Shown here piece by piece: positions 18,484 to 27,968 of a DNA stretch of 64,000 nt; position 1 is the stretch's first letter, and every line of letters starts with the position of its first letter. The notes beneath the pieces were generated by a model, which saw only the letters and a list, made by a program, of their open reading frames with translations, made no database searches and was not told the DNA's origin. A program made the translations under genes and the position numbers. Origin of the DNA: Citrobacter koseri ATCC BAA-895 (lineage in GTDB: Bacteria; Pseudomonadota; Gammaproteobacteria; Enterobacterales; Enterobacteriaceae); NCBI RefSeq assembly GCF_000018045.1, contig NC_009792.1, positions 310,001 to 374,000 on the forward strand, written 5' to 3'.

Positions 18484-18771
18484 ATGAAGCTGGCAGTCGT
18501 CACAGGACAAATTGTTTGTACGGTGCGCCATGAAGGACTCGCGCATGACAAATTGCTGATGGTGAAAATGATTGATGCCGAAGGGAATCCCGACGGGCAG
18601 TGCGCCGTTGCAATCGACAGCATTGGGGCGGGAACCGGGGAGTGGGTGCTGCTGGTTAGCGGCAGTTCTGCCCGCCAGGCGCATCGGAGCGAATCCTCAC
18701 CTGTCGATCTGTGCGTGATTGGTATTGTCGATGAAGTGGTGGCTGGCGGGAAAGTCGTTTTCCATAAATAG
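18484..18771 (+). CDS. eutN: Microcompartment vertex protein EutN
   Basis: A 95-residue EutN/CcmL-type protein that forms pentameric vertices of the shell. The sequence MKLAVVTGQIVCTVRHEGLAHDKLLMV...CVIGIVDEVVAGGKVVFHK shows the typical OB-like fold ending. An upstream in-frame ATG at 18406 lies in the REP; the ATG at 18484 has ATGGAGGCGGGT in front. eutE follows after 11 bp. Confidence 0.96.
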   Translation: MKLAVVTGQIVCTVRHEGLAHDKLLMVKMIDAEGNPDGQCAVAIDSIGAGTGEWVLLVSGSSARQAHRSESSPVDLCVIGIVDEVVAGGKVVFHK

Positions 18772-18782
18772 GACTGAACATC

Positions 18783-20186
18783 ATGAATCAACAGGATATT
18801 GAACAGGTGGTAAAAGCGGTATTGCTGAAAATGAAAGACAGCAGTCAACCTGCCGCCGCCGTTCATGAAATGGGCGTCTTTGCCTCCCTGGATGACGCCG
18901 TTGCCGCAGCGAAAGTGGCTCAGCAGGGGCTGAAGAGCGTGGCCATGCGCCAGCTCGCTATTCATGCGATACGTGAGGCGGGTGAAAAGCACGCCAGAGA
19001 ACTGGCGGAACTTGCCGTGTCAGAAACCGGCATGGGACGCGTCGAAGATAAATTAGCGAAAAACGTGGCGCAGGCGCGCGGTACGCCGGGCGTGGAATGC
19101 CTCTCGCCGCAGGTACTGACCGGCGATAACGGTCTGACCTTAATTGAAAATGCGCCGTGGGGGGTTGTGGCGTCGGTCACGCCGTCCACCAATCCGGCGG
19201 CAACCGTGATTAACAACGCCATTAGCCTGATTGCCGCAGGCAACAGCGTGGTCTTTGCGCCGCATCCGGCGGCGAAAAAGGTTTCTCAGCGCGCCATTAC
19301 GCTGCTTAACCAGGCGGTTGTTGCCGCTGGCGGCCCGGCTAACCTGCTGGTGACCGTTGCGAACCCGGATATCGAAACCGCCCAGCGCCTCTTTAAATAT
19401 CCCGGTATCGGCCTGCTGGTGGTGACCGGCGGCGAAGCGGTCGTCGAGGCCGCGCGTAAACACACCAACAAACGTCTGATTGCCGCAGGCGCCGGGAACC
19501 CGCCGGTGGTGGTGGATGAAACCGCTGACCTGGCGCGCGCCGCGCAGTCCATCGTCAAAGGCGCATCCTTCGATAACAACATCATTTGCGCCGACGAGAA
19601 GGTGCTGATTGTTGTCGATAGCGTTGCCGATGAACTGATGCGCCTGATGGAAGGGCAGCATGCGGTGAAACTCACCGCCGCACAGGCCGAACAGCTTCAG
19701 CCGGTATTGCTGAAAAATATCGACGAGCGTGGCAAAGGAACGGTCAGCCGCGACTGGGTTGGGCGTGACGCCGCCAAAATCGCCGCCGCGATTGGGCTGA
19801 CGGTGCCGGAGCAAACGCGCTTGCTGTTTGTGGAAACGCCTGCCACGCACCCGTTCGCGGTCACGGAACTGATGATGCCGGTACTGCCGGTGGTGCGGGT
19901 TGCCAACGTAGAAGAGGCCATTGAGCTGGCGGTCACGCTGGAAGGCGGTTGCCACCATACGGCGGCGATGCACTCGCGCAACATCGACAACATGAACCGG
20001 ATGGCAAACGCCATTGATACCAGCATCTTCGTCAAGAACGGACCGTGCATCGCCGGGCTGGGTCTGGGCGGCGAAGGCTGGACCACCATGACCATTACTA
20101 CGCCAACCGGGGAAGGGGTGACCAGCGCGCGCACCTTCGTGCGTCTGCGTCGCTGCGTGTTGGTGGATGCGTTTCGCATCGTCTGA
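18783..20186 (+). CDS. eutE: CoA-acylating acetaldehyde dehydrogenase EutE
   Basis: Oxidises acetaldehyde to acetyl-CoA inside the compartment. The 467-residue protein has the aldehyde dehydrogenase superfamily core. The catalytic Cys is in KGASFDNNIICADEKVLIVV. An amphipathic N-terminal helix (MNQQDIEQVVKAVLLKMKD) is separated by a short linker from the core and is the typical encapsulation peptide of microcompartment enzymes. It is 36 bp before eutJ. Confidence 0.97.
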   Translation: MNQQDIEQVVKAVLLKMKDSSQPAAAVHEMGVFASLDDAVAAAKVAQQGLKSVAMRQLAIHAIREAGEKHARELAELAVSETGMGRVEDKLAKNVAQARGTPGVECLSPQVLTGDNGLTLIENAPWGVVASVTPSTNPAATVINNAISLIAAGNSVVFAPHPAAKKVSQRAITLLNQAVVAAGGPANLLVTVANPDIETAQRLFKYPGIGLLVVTGGEAVVEAARKHTNKRLIAAGAGNPPVVVDETADLARAAQSIVKGASFDNNIICADEKVLIVVDSVADELMRLMEGQHAVKLTAAQAEQLQPVLLKNIDERGKGTVSRDWVGRDAAKIAAAIGLTVPEQTRLLFVETPATHPFAVTELMMPVLPVVRVANVEEAIELAVTLEGGCHHTAAMHSRNIDNMNRMANAIDTSIFVKNGPCIAGLGLGGEGWTTMTITTPTGEGVTSARTFVRLRRCVLVDAFRIV

Positions 20187-20222
20187 TACCGGCCCAGCAG
20201 ACTGTCTATAAGGAGAAAAGAG

Positions 20223-21062
20223 ATGGCGCACGATGAACAACGTTGGCTGACGCCGAGACTCCAGAAAGCCGCTGAGCTGTGTAATCAGCATCCCGTCGCC
20301 AGCGATTCGCCGCTGTGGCTGGGTATTGATTTAGGGACGTGCGATGTGGTGTCGATGGTTGTCGACCGCGACGCGCAGCCAGTCGCCGTTTGTCTGGACT
20401 GGGCTGACGTCGTGCGTGACGGCATCGTCTGGGACTTCTTCGGCGCCGTCACCATCGTGCGTCGCCATCTCGACACGCTCGAACGCCAGCTTGGCTGCCA
20501 GTTCACCCACGCGGCGACCTCATTTCCGCCAGGCACCGACCCGCGTATCTCCATCAATGTTCTGGAATCCGCCGGGCTGGAGGTCAGTCATGTGCTGGAT
20601 GAGCCGACCGCTGTGGCGGATCTGCTGCGACTGGATAACGCGGGCGTGGTGGATATCGGCGGCGGTACGACGGGGATCGCCATTGTGAAGCAGGGCAAGG
20701 TGACTTACTCCGCTGATGAAGCGACCGGCGGACACCATATTTCCCTGACGCTGGCCGGAAACCGCCGCATCGAACTGGAAGACGCTGAGCAGTTCAAGCG
20801 CAGCAACGCCCGGGAGATTTGGCCGGTGGTAAAACCGGTATACGAAAAGATGGCGGAGATTGTTGCCCGGCATATCGAAGGGCAAGGTATAGCCGATCTG
20901 TGGCTGGCGGGCGGCTCCTGTATGCAACCGGGCGTGGATGAGCTATTCCGTAAACGCTTCCCGGAACTGCGGGTGCATTTACCTGAACACAGCCTGTTTA
21001 TGACGCCGCTGGCGATTGCCAACAGCGGGAAAGAAAAAGCGGAGGGGATCTATGCAAAGTGA
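20223..21062 (+). CDS. eutJ: EutJ, Hsp70/actin-fold chaperone-like protein
   Basis: A 279-residue ASKHA-fold protein with phosphate-binding loops LGIDLGTCDVVSMVVD and VDIGGGTTGIAIVKQG. The C-terminal adenosine motif is AGGSCMQPGVDELFR. The biochemical role of EutJ is not established; a chaperone role for the lyase or the compartment has been proposed by fold. Its last 11 bp overlap eutG. Confidence 0.93.
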   Translation: MAHDEQRWLTPRLQKAAELCNQHPVASDSPLWLGIDLGTCDVVSMVVDRDAQPVAVCLDWADVVRDGIVWDFFGAVTIVRRHLDTLERQLGCQFTHAATSFPPGTDPRISINVLESAGLEVSHVLDEPTAVADLLRLDNAGVVDIGGGTTGIAIVKQGKVTYSADEATGGHHISLTLAGNRRIELEDAEQFKRSNAREIWPVVKPVYEKMAEIVARHIEGQGIADLWLAGGSCMQPGVDELFRKRFPELRVHLPEHSLFMTPLAIANSGKEKAEGIYAK

Positions 21063-22239
21063 ATTGCAGACCGCGCTCTTTCAGGCATTCGATACCCTGA
21101 ATCTGCAACGGATAAAAACGTTCAGCGTTCCGCCCGTCACGCTGTGCGGCCTGGGGGCGCTCAGCGCCTGCGGGCAGGAAGCGCAAACGCGCGGGCTGAC
21201 GCATCTGTTTGTCATGGTTGACAGTTTTCTGCATCAGGCAGGGATGACCGCCGGGCTTGAACGGAGTCTGGCGATGAAAGGCGTGGCGATGAGCATCTGG
21301 CCCTGCCCGGTGGGAGAACCTTCCATCACTGACGTTTGCGCGGCGGTCGCGCAGCTGCGCGAATCAAAATGTGACGGCGTGGTGGCGTTTGGCGGCGGCT
21401 CGGTGCTGGATGCGGCAAAAGCCGTAGCGCTGCTCTTTACCAACCCAGGGCAGACGCTGGCGGATATGACGGCGCAGAGCGTACTGCGCCCGCGTCTGCC
21501 GCTGATTGCCGTGCCGACGACGGCGGGGACGGGGTCGGAAACCACCAACGTGACGGTGATTATTGATGCGGTAAGCGGGCGCAAGCAGGTTCTGGCGCAT
21601 GCCTCGCTGATGCCGGACGTCGCCATTCTGGATGCGGCGCTGACGGAAGGGGTGCCTTCTCACGTAACGGCGATGACCGGGATTGACGCGCTGACCCATG
21701 CGGTTGAGGCGTATAGCGCTCTGAATGCCACGCCGTTTACCGACAGCCTGGCGATTGGCGCTATTGCGATGATCGGCAAGTCGCTGCCGAAAGCGGTGGG
21801 GAACGGGCATGACATGGCGGCGCGGGAAAACATGCTGCTGGCGTCCTGCATGGCGGGGATGGCCTTTTCCAGCGCGGGGCTGGGGCTGTGTCATGCGATG
21901 GCGCACCAGCCGGGCGCGACGCTGCATATTCCGCATGGCCAGGCGAACAGTATGTTGCTGCCGACGGTGATGGGATTTAACCGCATGGTGTGTCGCGAAC
22001 GGTTCAGCCATATCGGTCGGGCGTTACTCAACAAGAAAGCGGACGATCGCGACGCGATCGGCGCAGTTAGCGAACTGATTATTGAAACCGGGCTGACAAA
22101 ACGCCTCGCCGATGTTGGCGCGACGTCCGCGCATTACAGCGCGTGGGCGCAAGGCGCGCTGGAAGATATTTGTATTCGCAGTAACCCACGAACCGCCACA
22201 CAGGAACAGATTATCGACCTGTACGCGGCGGCACAATAA
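21052..22239 (+). CDS. eutG: Iron-type alcohol dehydrogenase EutG
   Basis: Reduces acetaldehyde to ethanol and recycles NAD within the compartment. The 395-residue group III alcohol dehydrogenase has the NAD motif VVAFGGGSVLDAAKAVAL and the metal-binding His region LCHAMAHQPGATLHIPHGQANSMLLP. The start at 21052 (MQSELQTALFQAFDTL) matches relatives, while the reading frame opens at 21016 inside eutJ. GCGGAGGGG lies just before. A REP pair follows the stop. Confidence 0.95.
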   Translation: MQSELQTALFQAFDTLNLQRIKTFSVPPVTLCGLGALSACGQEAQTRGLTHLFVMVDSFLHQAGMTAGLERSLAMKGVAMSIWPCPVGEPSITDVCAAVAQLRESKCDGVVAFGGGSVLDAAKAVALLFTNPGQTLADMTAQSVLRPRLPLIAVPTTAGTGSETTNVTVIIDAVSGRKQVLAHASLMPDVAILDAALTEGVPSHVTAMTGIDALTHAVEAYSALNATPFTDSLAIGAIAMIGKSLPKAVGNGHDMAARENMLLASCMAGMAFSSAGLGLCHAMAHQPGATLHIPHGQANSMLLPTVMGFNRMVCRERFSHIGRALLNKKADDRDAIGAVSELIIETGLTKRLADVGATSAHYSAWAQGALEDICIRSNPRTATQEQIIDLYAAAQ

Positions 22240-22252
22240 AGCATACCAGGAT

Positions 22253-22334
22253 GTAGGCCCGATAAGGCGTTCGCGCCGCCATCCGGCAAAAACGCGGCAC
22301 TATTGCCTGATGGCGCTGCGCTTATCAGGCCTAC
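22253..22334. repeat. REP/BIME pair inside the eut operon (eutG-eutH)
   Basis: GTAGGCCCGATAAGGCG...CCGCCATCCGGC followed by an inverted partner TGCCTGATGGCG...CTTATCAGGCCTAC occupies most of the 123-bp gap between eutG and eutH. It is the second REP pair within this operon. Confidence 0.9.
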
Positions 22335-22362
22335 GAAACACCTGGCAAATGGAGATAGGGCT

Positions 22363-23589
22363 ATGGGAATTAATGAAATCATCATGTACATCATGATGTT
22401 CTTTATGCTGATTGCCGCCGTGGACAGGATCCTGTCGCAGTTTGGCGGTTCGGCGCGTTTTCTCGGTAAATTCGGTAAGAGCATCGAGGGGTCGGGCGGT
22501 CAGTTTGAAGAAGGTTTTATGGCGATGGGCGCGCTGGGGCTGGCGATGGTCGGTATGACCGCCCTGGCGCCGGTGCTGGCGAAGCTGCTCGGGCCGGTGA
22601 TTATCCCGCTGTATGAAATGCTCGGCGCGAACCCGTCGATGTTCGCCGGAACGCTGCTGGCCTGCGATATGGGCGGCTTCTTCCTCGCCAAAGAACTGGC
22701 GGGCGGCGATGTGGCGGCATGGCTGTACTCCGGCCTGATCCTGGGTGCGATGATGGGGCCGACGATTGTCTTCTCCATTCCGGTGGCGCTCGGCATTATC
22801 GAGCCGTCCGACCGCCGCTACCTGGCGCTGGGCGTGCTGGCGGGAATTGTCACCATTCCCATTGGCTGTATCGCCGGTGGTTTAGTGGCGATGTACTCCG
22901 GCGTGGAGATCAACGGGCAACCGGTGGAGTTTACCTTCGCGCTGATCCTGATGAACATGATCCCGGTGATCATCGTTGCGGTGCTGGTTGCGCTGGGGCT
23001 GAAATTTATCCCGGAGAAAATGATCAGCGGTTTCCAGATCTTCGCTAAATTCCTGGTGGCGTTGATCACCATTGGTCTGGCGGCTGCGGTGATTAAATTC
23101 CTGCTGGGATGGGAGCTGATCCCAGGCCTCGACCCGATCTTCATGTCCCCTGGCGACCAGCCTGGCGAAGTGATGCGCGCCATTGAAGTGATCGGCTCTA
23201 TCTCCTGCGTTCTGCTCGGCGCCTATCCGATGGTGCTTCTGCTGACCCGCTGGTTTGAAAAACCGCTGATGCGCGTTGGCGGCCTGTTAAAAATCAACAA
23301 TATGGCGGCAGGCGGCATGGTCGCGACGCTGGCGAACAATATTCCGATGTTCGGCATGATGAAGCAGATGGATACCCGCGGCAAAGTGATCAACTGCGCC
23401 TTCGCGGTCTCCGCTGCCTTTGCGCTGGGTGACCACTTAGGCTTTGCGGCCGCCAACATGAACGCGATGATCTTCCCGATGATTGTCGGCAAGCTGATCG
23501 GCGGCGTGACAGCGATTGGCGTGGCGATGATGCTGGTGCCCAAAGATGAAGATGTTCCGGTAGAAACGGAAGTGGAGGCGCAGTCGTGA
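22363..23589 (+). CDS. eutH: Ethanolamine transport protein EutH
   Basis: A 408-residue, very hydrophobic inner-membrane protein with about ten or more transmembrane helices. In Salmonella it aids uptake of ethanolamine at low concentration or low pH. Start MGINEIIMYIMMFFMLIAAVDRILSQFGG; the upstream in-frame ATG at 22303 lies in the REP. SD ATGGAGATAGGG. Its stop overlaps the GTG start of eutA (GTGA). Confidence 0.95.
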   Translation: MGINEIIMYIMMFFMLIAAVDRILSQFGGSARFLGKFGKSIEGSGGQFEEGFMAMGALGLAMVGMTALAPVLAKLLGPVIIPLYEMLGANPSMFAGTLLACDMGGFFLAKELAGGDVAAWLYSGLILGAMMGPTIVFSIPVALGIIEPSDRRYLALGVLAGIVTIPIGCIAGGLVAMYSGVEINGQPVEFTFALILMNMIPVIIVAVLVALGLKFIPEKMISGFQIFAKFLVALITIGLAAAVIKFLLGWELIPGLDPIFMSPGDQPGEVMRAIEVIGSISCVLLGAYPMVLLLTRWFEKPLMRVGGLLKINNMAAGGMVATLANNIPMFGMMKQMDTRGKVINCAFAVSAAFALGDHLGFAAANMNAMIFPMIVGKLIGGVTAIGVAMMLVPKDEDVPVETEVEAQS

Positions 23590-24989
23590 ACACTCGCCAG
23601 CTACTGAGCGTCGGTATCGATATCGGCACTACCACCACTCAGGTGATCTTCTCACGCCTTGAGCTGGTTAACCGTGCGGCAGTGTCGCAGGTGCCGCGCT
23701 ACGAATTTATCAAACGTGAAATTAGCTGGCAAAGCCCGGTCTTTTTTACCCCTGTGGATAAGCAGGGCGGATTGAAAGAGGCCGAACTTAAGGCGCTGAT
23801 TCTGGCTCAGTATCAGGCGGCGGGGATTGCGCCGGAGACGGTGGATTCCGGGGCGATCATCATTACCGGCGAAAGCGCGAAGACCCGCAATGCGCGTCCG
23901 GCAGTGATGGCGCTGTCGCAGTCTCTCGGCGATTTTGTCGTCGCCAGCGCCGGGCCGCATCTGGAATCGGTGATTGCCGGGCACGGCGCGGGGGCGCAGA
24001 CCCTGTCTGAACAGCGCTTGTGTCGCGTGCTCAACATCGACATCGGTGGCGGCACCTCGAACTATGTTCTGTTTGACGCCGGAAAAGTGAGCGGCTCCGC
24101 CTGTCTGAACGTGGGCGGCAGATTGCTGGAAACGGACGGCCAGGGGCGGGTGGTACATGCGCATAAACCGGGGCAGATGATCGTTGAGGCGGTGTTCGGC
24201 GCGGGCACTGACGCCCGCTCGCTCAACGCCACGCAGCTGGCGCAGGTTGTGCGGCGGATGGCGGATTTGATTGTCGAAATCATTGACGGCGAGCCTTCGC
24301 CGCTGGCGCAGGCGCTGATGCAAACCGGATTACTGCCCGCAGGGGTGAAACCGGAGGTGATCACCCTTTCCGGTGGCGTCGGGGAGTGCTACCGCAATCA
24401 GCCTGCCGATCCGTTCTGCTTTTCTGATGTCGGCCCGCTGCTGGCGACGGCGCTGCATGAGCACCCGCGCCTGCGTGAGATGAACGTGCAGTTCCCGACG
24501 CAAACCGTGCGCGCCACGGTGATTGGCGCGGGGGCGCACACGCTGTCGCTGTCCGGCAGCACCATCTGGCTGGAGGGGGTTGCGCTTCCGCTGCGCAACC
24601 TGCCGGTGGCGATTCCACAAGATGAAAACGAACTGGTGGCCGCCTGGGAACAGGCGCTGACTCAGCTCGATCTCGACCCTGGCACTGACGCATACGTGCT
24701 GGCGCTTCCCGCCCGGCTTCCGGTGCGCTACGCGGCATTACTCACGGTCATCGACGCGCTGCTGGCGTTTACCGCGCGTTTTCCCAATCCGCATCCCCTG
24801 CTGGTGGTGGCCGAGCAGGACTTTGGCAAAGCCCTGGGCATGTTATTGCGCCCACAGTTACAGCAACACCCGCTGGCGGTCATTGACGAAGTGAGCGTCC
24901 GGGCGGGGGACTATATCGACATTGGTACGCCTCTTTTTGGCGGATCGGTTGTGCCGGTGACGGTGAAATCACTCGCATTTCCTTCCTGA
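23586..24989 (+). CDS. eutA: Ethanolamine ammonia-lyase reactivating factor EutA
   Basis: Exchanges damaged cobalamin for free adenosylcobalamin in EutBC, using ATP. The 467-residue protein has actin/Hsp70-like motifs GIDIGTTTTQVIFSRLEL near the N terminus, LNIDIGGGTSNYVLF near residue 155, and LSGGVGE. The start is a GTG overlapping the eutH stop. eutB begins 11 bp after eutA, with no insertion. In E. coli K-12 a prophage remnant interrupts the operon at this junction. Confidence 0.95.
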   Translation: MNTRQLLSVGIDIGTTTTQVIFSRLELVNRAAVSQVPRYEFIKREISWQSPVFFTPVDKQGGLKEAELKALILAQYQAAGIAPETVDSGAIIITGESAKTRNARPAVMALSQSLGDFVVASAGPHLESVIAGHGAGAQTLSEQRLCRVLNIDIGGGTSNYVLFDAGKVSGSACLNVGGRLLETDGQGRVVHAHKPGQMIVEAVFGAGTDARSLNATQLAQVVRRMADLIVEIIDGEPSPLAQALMQTGLLPAGVKPEVITLSGGVGECYRNQPADPFCFSDVGPLLATALHEHPRLREMNVQFPTQTVRATVIGAGAHTLSLSGSTIWLEGVALPLRNLPVAIPQDENELVAAWEQALTQLDLDPGTDAYVLALPARLPVRYAALLTVIDALLAFTARFPNPHPLLVVAEQDFGKALGMLLRPQLQQHPLAVIDEVSVRAGDYIDIGTPLFGGSVVPVTVKSLAFPS

Positions 24990-25000
24990 GGGAACGACTT

Positions 25001-26362
25001 ATGAAACTAAAGACCACATTGTTCGGCAATGTTTATCAGTTTAAGGATGTAAAAGAGGTGCTGGCAAAAGCCAACGAACTGCGTTCGGGGGATGTGCTGG
25101 CAGGTGTTGCGGCTGAAAGCTCACAGGAGCGCGTTGCCGCGAAACAGGTGTTGTCGGAAATGTCGGTGGCGGATATTCGCAACAACCCGGTGATTTCCTA
25201 TGAAGAGGACTGCGTGACGCGTCTGATTCAGGACGACGTCAATGAAACGGCCTATAACCGCATTAAAAACTGGAGCATCAGTGAGCTGCGCGAATATGTG
25301 CTGAGTGATGAAACGTCCGTCGATGACATTGCGTTTACGCGTAAAGGGCTGACTTCGGAAGTGGTGGCGGCGGTCGCGAAGATCTGCTCCAACGCCGACC
25401 TGATCTACGGTGGTAAGAAGATGCCGGTGATCAAAAAGGCCAATACCACCATCGGTATTCCGGGCACCTTTAGCTGCCGTTTGCAGCCGAACGATACCCG
25501 TGACGATGTACAGAGTATCGCCGCGCAAATCTATGAAGGGCTCTCTTTCGGGGCGGGCGATGCGGTGATTGGCGTTAACCCGGTAACGGACGACGTGGAA
25601 AACTTAAGCCGCGTGCTGGATACCGTGTACGGGGTGATCGACAAGTTCAATATTCCGACGCAGGGCTGCGTGCTGGCGCACGTCACCACTCAGATTGAAG
25701 CCATTCGGCGCGGTGCGCCGGGCGGGCTGATTTTCCAGAGTATTTGCGGCAGCGAAAAAGGATTAAAAGAGTTCGGCGTGGAGCTGGCGATGCTGGATGA
25801 AGCGCGTGCGGTCGGCGCGGAGTTCAACCGTATCGCCGGGGAAAACTGCCTGTACTTTGAAACCGGGCAGGGGTCTGCGCTTTCGGCTGGAGCCAACTTC
25901 GGCGCCGACCAGGTGACGATGGAAGCGCGTAACTACGGCCTGGCGCGGCACTACGATCCGTTCCTGGTGAATACGGTGGTCGGTTTTATCGGGCCGGAGT
26001 ATCTCTACAACGACCGGCAGATTATTCGCGCTGGTCTGGAAGATCACTTTATGGGCAAGCTGAGCGGCATCTCAATGGGCTGCGACTGCTGCTACACCAA
26101 CCACGCCGACGCCGATCAGAACCTCAACGAAAACCTGATGATTCTGCTCGCCACCGCAGGCTGTAACTACATTATGGGCATGCCGCTCGGCGACGACATC
26201 ATGCTCAACTACCAGACCACCGCATTCCACGATACCGCAACGGTACGTCAGTTACTCAACCTGCGTCCGTCGCCGGAGTTTGAGCGCTGGCTGGAAACGA
26301 TGGGCATTATGGAAAACGGTCGCCTGACCAAGCGGGCGGGCGATCCGTCACTGTTCTTCTGA
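25001..26362 (+). CDS. eutB: Ethanolamine ammonia-lyase large subunit EutB
   Basis: The catalytic TIM-barrel subunit that, with adenosylcobalamin and EutC, splits ethanolamine to acetaldehyde and ammonia. It is 453 residues, the standard length. Conserved stretches include NTTIGIPGTFSCRLQPNDTRDDVQSIAAQIYEGLSFG, the substrate-site region YFETGQGSALSAGANFGADQ, and MGCDCCYTNHADADQNLNE. SD GAGGGAACG is well placed. It is 20 bp before eutC. Confidence 0.98.
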   Translation: MKLKTTLFGNVYQFKDVKEVLAKANELRSGDVLAGVAAESSQERVAAKQVLSEMSVADIRNNPVISYEEDCVTRLIQDDVNETAYNRIKNWSISELREYVLSDETSVDDIAFTRKGLTSEVVAAVAKICSNADLIYGGKKMPVIKKANTTIGIPGTFSCRLQPNDTRDDVQSIAAQIYEGLSFGAGDAVIGVNPVTDDVENLSRVLDTVYGVIDKFNIPTQGCVLAHVTTQIEAIRRGAPGGLIFQSICGSEKGLKEFGVELAMLDEARAVGAEFNRIAGENCLYFETGQGSALSAGANFGADQVTMEARNYGLARHYDPFLVNTVVGFIGPEYLYNDRQIIRAGLEDHFMGKLSGISMGCDCCYTNHADADQNLNENLMILLATAGCNYIMGMPLGDDIMLNYQTTAFHDTATVRQLLNLRPSPEFERWLETMGIMENGRLTKRAGDPSLFF

Positions 26363-26382
26363 TGACGCGGGGATGACATACG

Positions 26383-27288
26383 ATGGATCAAAAACAGATT
26401 GAAGAAATTGTACGCAGTGTAATGGCGTCAATGGGCGAGTCGCAGCCGCAGGCCCCCGCAGAATCCGCGCCAGCCTGTAGCGCTAAACAATGTGCCGCAC
26501 CTTCAGCGCCTTCAGCGGCGGAAAGCTGCGCGCTGGATTTAGGTTCGGCTGAGGCGAAAGCCTGGGTAGGCGTGGAGAATCCGCATCGCGCAGATGTTTT
26601 GGCCGAACTGCGCCGCAGCACCGCTGCGCGCGTGTGTACCGGTCGCGCCGGCCCACGTCCGCGCACCCTGGCGCTGTTGCGCTTCCTGGCGGATCACTCT
26701 CGTTCGAAAGATACCGTTCTGAAAGAGGTGCCGGAAGAGTGGGTGAAAGCACAGGGGCTGCTGGAAGTGCGTTCGGAAATCAGCGATAAAAACCTCTACC
26801 TGACCCGCCCGGATATGGGGCGTCGTCTGAGTCAGGAGGCCATTGACGCGCTGAAAGCGCAGTGTGTCGCCAGCCCGGATGTCCAGGTGGTGATTTCCGA
26901 TGGTTTATCGACGGATGCGATTACCGCCAACTACGAAGAGATCCTGCCGCCGCTGCTCTCTGGCCTGAAACAGGCGGGGCTGAAAGTCGGGACGCCGTTC
27001 TTTGTACGTTATGGCCGCGTGAAGATTGAAGATCAGATCGGCGAAATTCTTGGCGCGAAAGTGGTGATTCTGCTGGTGGGCGAGCGTCCTGGCTTAGGTC
27101 AGTCGGAAAGCCTCTCCTGCTATGCGGTTTACTCACCACGGGTGGCAACCACCGTTGAAGCGGATCGTACCTGTATTTCGAATATTCACCAGGGCGGCAC
27201 GCCGCCGGTTGAAGCCGCAGCGGTAATTGTGGATTTGGCGAAACGTATGCTGGAGCAGAAAGCATCCGGCATCAATATGACCCGTTAA
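26383..27288 (+). CDS. eutC: Ethanolamine ammonia-lyase small subunit EutC
   Basis: The cobalamin-binding small subunit of the lyase. It is 301 residues, slightly longer than in E. coli or Salmonella as I recall them (295-298) because of an Ala/Pro/Ser-rich linker (about residues 20-50). The N-terminal helix MDQKQIEEIVRSVMASMGE is the encapsulation signal for the compartment. The core (CALDLGSAEAKAWVGVENPHRADVL...CTGRAGPRPRT) is highly conserved. It is followed by eutL after 9 bp. Confidence 0.97.
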   Translation: MDQKQIEEIVRSVMASMGESQPQAPAESAPACSAKQCAAPSAPSAAESCALDLGSAEAKAWVGVENPHRADVLAELRRSTAARVCTGRAGPRPRTLALLRFLADHSRSKDTVLKEVPEEWVKAQGLLEVRSEISDKNLYLTRPDMGRRLSQEAIDALKAQCVASPDVQVVISDGLSTDAITANYEEILPPLLSGLKQAGLKVGTPFFVRYGRVKIEDQIGEILGAKVVILLVGERPGLGQSESLSCYAVYSPRVATTVEADRTCISNIHQGGTPPVEAAAVIVDLAKRMLEQKASGINMTR

Positions 27289-27297
27289 GGAGGCAAC

Positions 27298-27957
27298 ATG
27301 CCAGCATTAGATTTGATTCGACCGTCGGTCACCGCAATGCGCGTGATTGCCTCGGTGAATGACGGTTTCGCGCGTGAGCTTAAATTACCGTCACATATAC
27401 GTAGCCTCGGTCTCATCACGGCAGACTCTGATGACGTAACGTATATTGCGGCAGACGAAGCGACAAAACAGGCGATGGTGGAAGTGGTGTATGGCCGTTC
27501 ACTGTATGCCGGAGCGGCCCACGGGCCGTCGCCGACGGCCGGTGAAGTTTTGATTATGTTGGGCGGCCCGAACCCGGCGGAAGTGCGGGCGGGTCTGGAT
27601 GCGATGGTGGCGCATATTGAAGGCGGCGCAGCGTTCCAGTGGGCCAACGATGCGGAAGATATAGCATTCCTGGCGCATGTGGTTTCGCGTACCGGGTCTT
27701 ATCTCTCATCAACCTCAGGCATCGCGCTGGGCGATCCTATCGCTTATCTGGTGGCGCCGCCGCTGGAAGCGACGTTTGGCATTGATGCGGCGATGAAATC
27801 CGCCGATGTCCAACTGGTGACCTACGTGCCGCCGCCGTCAGAAACCAACTACTCTGCGGCGTTTTTAACGGGGAGCCAGGCCGCCTGTAAAGCCGCCTGC
27901 AACGCCTTTACCGATGCCGTTCTGGATATTGCCCGTAATCCCGTCCAGCGCGCGTAA
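27298..27957 (+). CDS. eutL: Microcompartment shell protein EutL (tandem BMC trimer)
   Basis: A 219-residue tandem-BMC protein that forms pseudohexameric trimers with a gated central pore. Sequence hallmarks: MPALDLIRPSVTAMRVIASVNDGFARELKLP, then a second BMC half from about residue 110 (EDIAFLAHVVSRTGSYLSS). SD AAGGAGGCAAC is strong. It is 11 bp before eutK. Confidence 0.96.
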   Translation: MPALDLIRPSVTAMRVIASVNDGFARELKLPSHIRSLGLITADSDDVTYIAADEATKQAMVEVVYGRSLYAGAAHGPSPTAGEVLIMLGGPNPAEVRAGLDAMVAHIEGGAAFQWANDAEDIAFLAHVVSRTGSYLSSTSGIALGDPIAYLVAPPLEATFGIDAAMKSADVQLVTYVPPPSETNYSAAFLTGSQAACKAACNAFTDAVLDIARNPVQRA

Positions 27958-27968
27958 GAGAGGTAGCG

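Noticed and set aside
19140..20291. 383-codon minus-strand frame across eutE
   Set aside because: Antisense to a fully conserved EutE; composition (many Arg/His/Gly) is typical of a high-GC shadow frame.
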